A model generated the notes under the pieces. The model did no database searches. It saw only the letters and a program-made list of their open reading frames with translations, and was not told where the DNA came from. 6,394 nucleotides of DNA from the NCBI GenBank assembly GCA_001825565.1, contig MHXM01000033.1, positions 1 through 6,394 of the forward strand, in the 5' to 3' direction. Each line of letters opens with the position of its first letter. Position 1 is the first letter of the stretch. The DNA is from Desulfuromonadaceae bacterium GWC2_58_13. GTDB taxonomy: Bacteria > Desulfobacterota > Desulfuromonadia > Desulfuromonadales > Trichloromonadaceae. Of the stretch, positions 1-5,519 are shown piece after piece. The position numbers were made by a program, and so were the translations under genes.

Positions 1-893
1 ACAAATATCGTGGGGCGACCCTGTTAACCCCTAATCGCAAGGAAGCCCAGGCCGCTTCGAAAGTGGCCATAACGGACGAAGCTTCGCTCCTGAAAGCCGG
101 CCGTGTGCTTCGTGACAGTCTCCAACTTGAGGCTCTGGTTCTGACTCGCAGCGAAGAAGGCATGAGTATTTTTCTCGATGACGGTCGCGAAATTCACCTG
201 CCGACCGTGGCGCGCGAGGTTTACGATGTCTCCGGCGCCGGGGATACGGTGTTGTCGGTAATCGGGGTTGGGCTGGCTGCCGGACTTTCTCTCGAAAAGT
301 CCGCCATCGTCGCCAATATGGCTGCTGGCGTGGTGGTCGGGAAAGTCGGAACATCCACCGTATCCCCTGCTGAACTACTCGCCGCCGCTGGCGATCAGCA
401 TCCGGATTCCGATCTGAAGATCAAGAGTCGGGAAACGGTGAAGGGCATCCTTGAACGGGAGCGTCAGCGCGGTCGCCGCATCGTTTTTACCAACGGCTGT
501 TTCGACCTTCTGCACGTCGGTCATGTGAAGTACCTGCAGGCGGCGCGACGTCTTGGCGACCTGCTGGTTCTCGGCCTCAATTCCGACAATTCCATCCGTC
601 GACTCAAGGGACCGAGGCGTCCGCTGATCGGCGAGGAGGAAAGGGCCCATATCCTCGCCGCCCTCGATTGCATCGATTATGTGGTTCTGTTTGACGAAGA
701 TACCCCCATGGAACTGATCGCCGCCGTTCGTCCCCATATTCTGGTCAAGGGGGGCGATTATACCCCCGAAGGGGTGGTCGGGAAGGATCTGGTTGAGAGT
801 TATGGCGGGCGGGTGGAACTCATTCAGTTTGTCGATGGTAAATCGACCACCAATATTATCGAGCAGATTCTGGCCAAGTACGGCGAGGAGTGA
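1..893 (+). CDS. hldE: Bifunctional heptose 7-phosphate kinase / heptose 1-phosphate adenylyltransferase HldE (5' partial)
   Basis: This is the last 296 residues of HldE (RfaE), entered in frame from base 3. E. coli HldE is about 477 residues, so roughly 180 N-terminal residues lie left of the window. The first domain is the end of a PfkB/ribokinase-type sugar kinase. It opens with YRGATLLTPNRKEA and carries the anion-hole/catalytic signature SGAGDT at bases 231-248. After a linker around bases 375-430 comes the cytidylyltransferase-like domain, with TNGCFDLLHVGH (HxGH at 513-524), KGGDYTPEG and a C-terminal KSTTNII. Both halves are in one open frame, so this is the fused form, not split HldA/HldC. 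By family knowledge, the kinase makes heptose 1,7-bisphosphate and, after GmhB acts, the second domain transfers AMP from ATP to give ADP-D-glycero-beta-D-manno-heptose in the cytoplasm. GAGGAG near its stop serves as ribosome binding site for gmhB. The GTG at 63 is internal, not a start, because conserved kinase sequence continues upstream of it. Confidence 0.96.
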   Translation, partial: KYRGATLLTPNRKEAQAASKVAITDEASLLKAGRVLRDSLQLEALVLTRSEEGMSIFLDDGREIHLPTVAREVYDVSGAGDTVLSVIGVGLAAGLSLEKSAIVANMAAGVVVGKVGTSTVSPAELLAAAGDQHPDSDLKIKSRETVKGILERERQRGRRIVFTNGCFDLLHVGHVKYLQAARRLGDLLVLGLNSDNSIRRLKGPRRPLIGEEERAHILAALDCIDYVVLFDEDTPMELIAAVRPHILVKGGDYTPEGVVGKDLVESYGGRVELIQFVDGKSTTNIIEQILAKYGEE

Positions 894-896
894 ATA

Positions 897-1493
897 ATGA
901 GGGCTCCTCATAAGTTCTCACTTTCTGAAAAGACCGAGCGAAGGGCGGTTTTTCTCGATCGGGATGGAACCATCAATTTCGAAAAGGATTACCTGTATCG
1001 CATTGAGGATTTTGAGTTCGTTGAGGGGGCGCCTGAGGCGATTCGGCAGTTGAATGAGGCCGGATTTGCGGTCATTGTTGTCACCAATCAGTCCGGGGTG
1101 GCGCGTGGATATTATTCGATGGAAGATGTGGATTGCCTGCATCGGTATATTCAGAAAAAACTCGCTGAGGCTGGTGCCGCGATCGACGCCTTTTATGTCT
1201 GCCCCCATCATCCGGTTTTCGGTGTCGGCGAGTACCGTCGTGATTGCGACTGTCGTAAAGGAAAACCCGGAATGCTTCTGCGGGCGGCGGTGGATTTTGG
1301 TCTGGATCTGGAAAAATCCTATATGGTCGGTGATAAGCTGGTCGATGTGGAAGCTGGCTTAGCAGCTGGGTGTACTTCTTTTCTGGTCAATACGGGCTAT
1401 GGCGCCCAGGAAGCCGCCTGCCTTCCGCCTGGAAAGACCCGGGTGGTCAAGGACATTGTGGAAGCCGCCGGGGCGATTCTGAAGATAGGTTGA
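897..1493 (+). CDS. gmhB: D-glycero-beta-D-manno-heptose 1,7-bisphosphate 7-phosphatase
   Basis: This 198-residue cytoplasmic HAD-superfamily phosphatase has the usual family length. HAD motif I is FLDRDGT, with nucleophile D21 and acid/base D23. Motif II is VVTNQSG, with T63 and N64. The GmhB-type zinc loop is visible as C102-P-H104 and C117-D-C119, followed by RKGKPGM. Motif IV is VGDKLVD, with D146 and D150. The zinc ligands and the HldE neighbour favour GmhB over the histidinol-phosphatase relative HisB-N. It hydrolyses the 7-phosphate of heptose 1,7-bisphosphate between the two HldE reactions. The ATG at 897 lies 3 bases after the hldE stop. GAGGAG (885-890) sits 6 bases ahead of it, inside hldE's last codons, so translation is probably coupled. 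No frameshift or missing catalytic residue is seen. Confidence 0.95.
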   Translation: MRAPHKFSLSEKTERRAVFLDRDGTINFEKDYLYRIEDFEFVEGAPEAIRQLNEAGFAVIVVTNQSGVARGYYSMEDVDCLHRYIQKKLAEAGAAIDAFYVCPHHPVFGVGEYRRDCDCRKGKPGMLLRAAVDFGLDLEKSYMVGDKLVDVEAGLAAGCTSFLVNTGYGAQEAACLPPGKTRVVKDIVEAAGAILKIG

Positions 1494-1571
1494 TTCCTAC
1501 GGCTTGGTCTTCGGAGCCGGCATGAAGTTTAGAATCTTTCTGAATGTTAACCATGGCCTGATACCGTTTTC

Positions 1572-1576
1572 GGAGG
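1572..1576 (+). promoter_or_regulatory. Shine-Dalgarno that sets the GTG start of gmd
   Basis: GGAGG lies 8 bases before the GTG at 1585. It is the best ribosome binding site in the gap after gmhB and places the start where known Gmd proteins begin (MxKVALITGVTGQDG). An in-frame GTG at 1576 overlaps this site and is unlikely to be used. An upstream in-frame ATG at 1522 has a weaker GGAG (1513-1516) 5 bases before it and would add 21 residues. Confidence 0.75.
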
Positions 1577-1584
1577 TGAAAAAA

Positions 1585-2718
1585 GTGGCAAAAGTTGCGT
1601 TGATTACAGGTGTTACCGGCCAGGATGGGGCCTATCTCGCCGAGTTTCTGTTGAAAAAAGGATATGTCGTCCATGGGATCAAGCGTCGTGCCTCGCTGTT
1701 TAATACCGATCGCATCGACCATCTCTACCAGGATCCGCATGTGGAAAATCGGAATTTCATTCTCCATTATGGCGATTTGACCGACTCGACCAATCTGATC
1801 CGGATCATTCAGCAGGTCCAGCCCGACGAAATCTACAATCTGGCGGCCCAGAGTCATGTGGCGGTTTCTTTCGAGACCCCTGAATATACCGCCAATGCCG
1901 ATGGCATCGGCACCTTGCGTATCCTTGAAGCGATACGCATTCTCGGGCTGGAAAAGAAAACCCGTTTTTACCAGGCTTCGACCTCTGAGCTCTATGGCCT
2001 CGTGCAGGAAATTCCACAGAAAGAAACGACGCCGTTTTATCCTCGATCGCCCTACGCCGTCGCCAAGCTTTACGCCTACTGGATAACGGTTAATTACCGG
2101 GAGGCCTACGGTATCTATGCCTGCAACGGAATCCTTTTCAATCATGAATCGCCCGTTCGGGGCGAAACCTTTGTCACCAGAAAAATAACCCGTGCCATGG
2201 CGCGGATTTCCCTCGGTCTTCAGGATTGCCTCTACCTGGGCAACATGGCCGCCTTGCGCGACTGGGGACATGCCCGGGACTACGTTGAAATGCAGTGGCT
2301 GATGCTGCAACAGGACGCACCGGAGGATTTCGTCATTGCCACCGGCAAGCAATATTCGGTACGGGACATGGTCAGCCTTGCCGCCAAAGAACTTGGCATT
2401 CACCTACGATGGGAAGGAACCGGAGTGGATGAGGTCGGAATCGTCGATTCCGTGATTCAGGCCGAATCCAGCGAGCCGGGTTGTCTTGATCAAGTGGCGG
2501 GGAAAATCGTGGTCCGGGTCGATCCGCGCTACTTTCGGCCAACCGAGGTGGAGACCCTGTTGGGAGATCCGACCAAGGCGCATGAAAAGCTCGGCTGGTG
2601 GCCCAAGACCACTTTCAACGAATTGGTCTCCGAGATGGTCCGATACGATTTGAATGCCGCACGGAAGGACAGCCTGTGTAAGGAACATGGATTCAGTACA
2701 TTCGATTACCACGAATGA
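1585..2718 (+). CDS. gmd: GDP-mannose 4,6-dehydratase
   Basis: Starting at GTG 1585 this is a 377-residue short-chain dehydrogenase/reductase of the extended type, close to the E. coli Gmd length (373). The Rossmann NADP-binding motif is TGVTGQDG at residues 8-15. The catalytic residues known from E. coli Gmd (Thr132, Glu134, Tyr156, Lys160) appear here as T133 and E135 in STSELYG, and Y157 and K161 in SPYAVAK. Family substrate-binding stretches such as NHESPVRGETFVTRKI, RDWGHARDYV and VDPRYFRPTEVETLLGDP are intact. It removes water from GDP-D-mannose to give GDP-4-keto-6-deoxy-D-mannose in the cytoplasm. The next gene, fcl, takes that product on to GDP-L-fucose, which makes this fucose route much more likely than GDP-rhamnose, perosamine or colitose. 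The gap to gmhB is 91 bases, so gmd may have its own transcription start or be read through from hldE-gmhB. Identity is near certain; the start is less so. Confidence 0.95.
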   Translation: MAKVALITGVTGQDGAYLAEFLLKKGYVVHGIKRRASLFNTDRIDHLYQDPHVENRNFILHYGDLTDSTNLIRIIQQVQPDEIYNLAAQSHVAVSFETPEYTANADGIGTLRILEAIRILGLEKKTRFYQASTSELYGLVQEIPQKETTPFYPRSPYAVAKLYAYWITVNYREAYGIYACNGILFNHESPVRGETFVTRKITRAMARISLGLQDCLYLGNMAALRDWGHARDYVEMQWLMLQQDAPEDFVIATGKQYSVRDMVSLAAKELGIHLRWEGTGVDEVGIVDSVIQAESSEPGCLDQVAGKIVVRVDPRYFRPTEVETLLGDPTKAHEKLGWWPKTTFNELVSEMVRYDLNAARKDSLCKEHGFSTFDYHE

Positions 2719-2778
2719 ACGGATAATGGGCGAAACCCCCAATCGACGGCGCATCCCTGTTAATTAAAAGGTATTTGA

Positions 2779-3753
2779 ATGGAAAAGACCGCTAAAATTT
2801 ATATTGCCGGCCATCGTGGGCTGGTCGGGTCGGCGATTTTACGCCAGTTAAAATCCGATGGATTTGCAAATTTTGTTTTGCGGAATCACGCCGAACTTGA
2901 CTTGATCGATCAGGCGGCCGTAGCCTCCTTTTTCGAACAGGAAAAACCCGAATATGTTTTTCTGGCGGCGGCCAAAGTAGGGGGAATCCACGCCAATCAT
3001 ACTTATCCGGCACAGTTCATCTATGAAAACCTGTCGATTCAAAGCAATATCATCCACTGCGCCTATCTCACCGGAGTCAAAAGACTGCTTTTTTTGGGGT
3101 CCTCCTGCATTTATCCCAAGTTCGCCCCTCAGCCGATGAAGGAAGAATATCTGCTCAGTGGTGAACTGGAGCCGACCAACGAACCCTATGCCCTTGCCAA
3201 AATCGCCGGCATCAAAATGTGCGAGTCTTATAATCGCCAGTACGGCACCTGCTTTTATTCGGTCATGCCGACCAACCTTTATGGTCCGGGAGATAATTTT
3301 GATCTGAATAATTCTCACGTTCTACCGGCACTGATTCGAAAGTTTCATGATGCAAAACAACTGGGGGCCAAGGAAGTGGTCGTCTGGGGAACCGGGAATC
3401 CGATGCGGGAATTTCTGCATGTCGATGACATGGCGAAAGCGTGTGTTTTTGCCATGAATTTATCGGACCGCCAGATTTCCGCCAGCTTGACCAACTATCC
3501 GTTGCCATCCTTTGTCAACGTCGGAACCGGAATCGACATCTCGATTCGAGCTCTCGCGGAAACGATCGCCGGGGTGGTCGGGTTTGAGGGTGCCCTGGTA
3601 TTTAACAGTGACATGCCCGACGGCACCCCGCGCAAGTTGCTTGACGTTTCACGAATGAAGAGTTTGGGCTGGGAGGCGGAAATTAATTTGCAGGCCGGTA
3701 TCGAGGATACCTATGCCTGGTTTCTGGGTGAATTAAGCGCTGCCAATGGTTGA
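2779..3753 (+). CDS. fcl: GDP-L-fucose synthase (GDP-4-keto-6-deoxymannose 3,5-epimerase/4-reductase)
   Basis: This 324-residue extended SDR matches the usual length of Fcl/WcaG (about 321). The N-terminal NADP-binding motif is AGHRGLVGSA (GxxGxxG, residues 11-17). Catalytic residues known from E. coli Fcl have clear counterparts: S108 and C110 in GSSCIYP, Y137 and K141 in PYALAK, and H180 in NNSHVLPAL. Other family stretches present are MPTNLYGPGDNF, PMREFLHVDDMA, NVGTG and PDGTPRKLLDVSR. It epimerises C3 and C5 of the 4-keto-6-deoxymannose intermediate and reduces C4 with NADPH, giving GDP-L-fucose. AAGG (2768-2771) stands 7 bases before the ATG. It follows gmd after 60 bases that contain no recognisable terminator, so the two are probably one transcript. 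No truncation or missing active-site residue is seen. Confidence 0.95.
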   Translation: MEKTAKIYIAGHRGLVGSAILRQLKSDGFANFVLRNHAELDLIDQAAVASFFEQEKPEYVFLAAAKVGGIHANHTYPAQFIYENLSIQSNIIHCAYLTGVKRLLFLGSSCIYPKFAPQPMKEEYLLSGELEPTNEPYALAKIAGIKMCESYNRQYGTCFYSVMPTNLYGPGDNFDLNNSHVLPALIRKFHDAKQLGAKEVVVWGTGNPMREFLHVDDMAKACVFAMNLSDRQISASLTNYPLPSFVNVGTGIDISIRALAETIAGVVGFEGALVFNSDMPDGTPRKLLDVSRMKSLGWEAEINLQAGIEDTYAWFLGELSAANG

Positions 3754-3821
3754 TCCCTCAAAACGGATATGGTAGCTTTCAGCACCTTTTTGAAAAATAA
3801 AAACACTAAATATCTCGGCGT

Positions 3822-3827
3822 GGAGGG
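3822..3827 (+). promoter_or_regulatory. Strong Shine-Dalgarno that sets the start of the TviB-like dehydrogenase
   Basis: GGAGGG lies 4 to 5 bases before the ATG at 3832. The ATG at 3769 in the same frame has no comparable site. Its 21 extra residues (MVAFSTFLKNK and onward) are encoded by AT-rich sequence and precede the expected N-terminus, so the internal start is preferred. Confidence 0.75.
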
Positions 3828-3831
3828 TCAC

Positions 3832-5148
3832 ATGGTTGGTCATGAAGCAATAAAGGCAGGAACGGCAAGGATTGGGATTGTAGGCCTCGGTTACGTCGGT
3901 CTGCCCTTGGCGGCAGCCTTCGGCCGTAAGGCCAAAGTGATCGGTTTCGATATCAGCACCAAAAAGATCGAGCAACTGAAAAGAGGTTTTGACGAAACCG
4001 GGGAATTGACCGCCGAGGAACTCACCACGACCTCTATCGATTACACGACCAACGCTGATCGCCTCAAGGAAGTCTCCTTTTTTATCGTCACCGTGCCAAC
4101 CCCCATTGACGACCACAATAAACCGGATTTGACGCCTGTCGTGTCCGCGTCCCGTTCCATTGGTCGCAATCTGTCCCCCGGGTCTATCATTGTTTATGAA
4201 TCGACGGTATATCCCGGGGTGACCGAAGATCTTTGCGTGCCGGTGCTGGAACAGGAATCGGGCCTGAAGTGCGGAATCGATTTCAAAGTCGGCTATTCGC
4301 CGGAGCGGATCAACCCCGGCGATAAGGTTCACACGGTGGACAAGATCGTCAAAGTGGTTTCGGGCCAGGATGCCGAAACCCTTGAAACGGTGGCTCGTGT
4401 CTACGAAATGGTAATTACCGCCGGGGTGCACCGGGCGGCATCGATCAAAGTCGCCGAGGCCGCCAAGGTCATTGAAAATACCCAGCGCGATCTCAATATC
4501 GCGTTGATGAACGAACTGGCCATCATCTTCAACAAAATGGAAATTCCGACCATGGACGTGCTGGCCGCCGCCGGCACCAAATGGAATTTTCTCAAATTCA
4601 CTCCCGGCCTGGTCGGCGGCCACTGTATCGGGGTCGATCCCTATTACCTGACCTATAAGGCCGAGGAGATCGGCTACAACCCGCAAGTGATCCTGGCCGG
4701 CCGGCGCATCAACGATTCGATGGGCAAATACGTCGCGGAAACCACGATCAAGAAGCTGATCCAGGCCGACAAGTCGGTCAAGGGGAGCCGGGTGTTGATC
4801 CTCGGTCTGACCTTCAAGGAAAACGTTCCCGACATCCGCAACAGCAAGGTCATCGACATCGTTCGCGAGCTGCGCGAGTACGGCATCGAGGTATTGGTTC
4901 ATGATCCGGTGGCTTCCGCCGAGGAAGCCAGGGCCGAGTACGCGGTCGAACTCTGCCGTCTGGACCAGGTTGGTACCGTGGATGCCGTGGTGTTCGCCGT
5001 GGCGCACAAAGCCTACGAGGAATTATCCCTGGCGCAATTGAAAAAACTCTGCTCCAATGGCAACGGGCAGGGAGTGGTCATCGATGTGAAGTCGATCCGC
5101 TCCCGCATGGATATTGAAAACGCGGAAATGGTCTATTGGAGCCTCTAA
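3832..5148 (+). CDS. tviB: UDP-N-acetyl-D-hexosamine 6-dehydrogenase (TviB/WbpO type)
   Basis: From ATG 3832 this is a 438-residue UDP-glucose/GDP-mannose dehydrogenase-family protein. The N-terminal NAD-binding domain begins at GIVGLGYVGLPLA (GxGYVG at 18-23). It is followed by VTVPTPID, YESTVYPGVTE and VGYSPERINPGD. The central helical domain has EAAKVIENTQRDLNIALMNE, with K212 and N216 as conserved polar residues. The catalytic cysteine is C265 in GGHCIGVDPYYL (codon at 4624). The C-terminal domain has LGLTFKENVPDIRNSK. These stretches follow Salmonella TviB and Pseudomonas WbpO more closely than Ugd or AlgD, which indicates an N-acetylated substrate. By family knowledge it oxidises the C6 alcohol twice with NAD+, giving UDP-GlcNAcA or UDP-GalNAcA; the sequence alone does not say which. 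It sits 78 bases after fcl, and no terminator is evident between them. No TviC-type epimerase follows it directly. Confidence 0.9.
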   Translation: MVGHEAIKAGTARIGIVGLGYVGLPLAAAFGRKAKVIGFDISTKKIEQLKRGFDETGELTAEELTTTSIDYTTNADRLKEVSFFIVTVPTPIDDHNKPDLTPVVSASRSIGRNLSPGSIIVYESTVYPGVTEDLCVPVLEQESGLKCGIDFKVGYSPERINPGDKVHTVDKIVKVVSGQDAETLETVARVYEMVITAGVHRAASIKVAEAAKVIENTQRDLNIALMNELAIIFNKMEIPTMDVLAAAGTKWNFLKFTPGLVGGHCIGVDPYYLTYKAEEIGYNPQVILAGRRINDSMGKYVAETTIKKLIQADKSVKGSRVLILGLTFKENVPDIRNSKVIDIVRELREYGIEVLVHDPVASAEEARAEYAVELCRLDQVGTVDAVVFAVAHKAYEELSLAQLKKLCSNGNGQGVVIDVKSIRSRMDIENAEMVYWSL

Positions 5149-5197
5149 TCATATCCTGAGTGTTATTCTGGCTGCCAGGGGAGTCCTGCCGATAGTG

Positions 5198-5234
5198 CGA
5201 CCTGAACAGGGAAAGGTCGGTGCCGTGGTTTTTT
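5198..5234 (+). terminator. Possible weak terminator after the sugar-nucleotide genes
   Basis: CGACCT (5198-5203) can pair with AGGTCG (5214-5219) around a 10-base loop. A run of six T (5229-5234) follows 9 bases later. The stem is short and the T run is too distant for a textbook intrinsic terminator, so this is only a candidate end for the hldE-tviB transcript. No better one is visible between 5149 and the tRNA promoter. Confidence 0.25.
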
Positions 5235-5250
5235 GTGGACTGGTTTTTAC

Positions 5251-5280
5251 TTGACTTGGAAATTCGCTTTTGGTATTAAT
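5251..5280 (+). promoter_or_regulatory. Sigma-70-type promoter of the tRNA-Gly gene
   Basis: TTGACT (5251-5256, five of six matches to TTGACA) and TATTAA (5274-5279, four of six to TATAAT) are separated by an optimal 17 bases. A start point near 5286 would give a leader of about 24 bases before the mature tRNA. The bases after the -10 box, AGCCCCGC, form a GC-rich discriminator. In proteobacterial stable-RNA promoters such a discriminator goes with ppGpp-mediated stringent control; that link is inferred here. Confidence 0.7.
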
Positions 5281-5309
5281 AGCCCCGCTCGCAAGGGCAG
5301 CTCATCTGA

Positions 5310-5384
<75 letters not shown>

Positions 5385-5423
5385 AAATAAAATGTCGAAG
5401 CCGATTCAGGTTTCGTTTCCACT

Positions 5424-5486
5424 GCCCCTGACTTTCACTATTCTTTCACTCGAAAGCAACAGTGGGATCAGGGGCTTTTCATTTTT
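5424..5486 (+). terminator. Intrinsic terminator between tRNA-Gly and the wzz-like gene
   Basis: GCCCCTGA (5424-5431) pairs perfectly with TCAGGGGC (5468-5475), and TTTTCATTTTT follows at once. The 36-base interior can itself fold: CACT (5436-5439) with AGTG (5461-5464), and CTTTC (5443-5447) with GAAAG (5452-5456) around a four-base loop ACTC. The result is a long interrupted hairpin with a strong base and a U tract. It should end the tRNA transcript. Because it lies just before the wzz-like start it could also act on any longer transcript reading into that gene. Confidence 0.8.
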
Positions 5487-5507
5487 GGGTGTCATTTATT
5501 CGGTTTT

Positions 5508-5511
5508 GGAG
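5508..5511 (+). promoter_or_regulatory. Ribosome binding site of the wzz-like gene
   Basis: GGAG lies 8 bases before the ATG at 5520. It supports that start, which also gives the short cytoplasmic N-terminus usual in Wzz proteins. No convincing promoter could be picked out between the terminator hairpin and this site. Confidence 0.65.
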
Positions 5512-5519
5512 TTGGGTTT

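Noticed and set aside
63..893. Separate gene starting at GTG 63
   Set aside because: Conserved HldE kinase sequence continues in frame to base 3, so this GTG is internal to a gene cut by the left edge.
1530..1535. TAGAAT as a -10 box for a gmd promoter
   Set aside because: The nearest -35-like TTGGTC (1504-1509) is 20 bases away and no TG extension precedes the -10, so support is too weak to list as a promoter.
1447..2403. A 318-codon open frame on the minus strand opposite gmd
   Set aside because: It lies antisense to conserved gmd sequence, has no recognisable motif and no supporting ribosome binding site context.
2722..2727. GATAAT as a -10 box for a separate fcl promoter
   Set aside because: No acceptable -35 sequence lies 16 to 18 bases upstream.
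2725..2742. Small TGGG/CCCA hairpin between gmd and fcl as a terminator
   Set aside because: It has four base pairs and no following T run, so it is not a credible terminator.
3771..3778. GGTAGCTT resembling part of the ops/JUMPstart element used by RfaH
   Set aside because: Only about seven bases fit the ops core (GGTAGCGT). The preceding GGC is missing, and it is not in a leader at the head of an operon. Chance match is likely.
3769..3831. N-terminal extension of the TviB-like protein from ATG 3769
   Set aside because: It has no good ribosome binding site, while GGAGGG stands just before ATG 3832, which matches the family N-terminus.
3733..5007. A 424-codon open frame on the minus strand opposite the TviB-like gene
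   Set aside because: It is the antisense of a clearly recognisable dehydrogenase with intact motifs. Its translation is rich in His, Asp and Gly without any family resemblance, as expected from codon-bias shadows.
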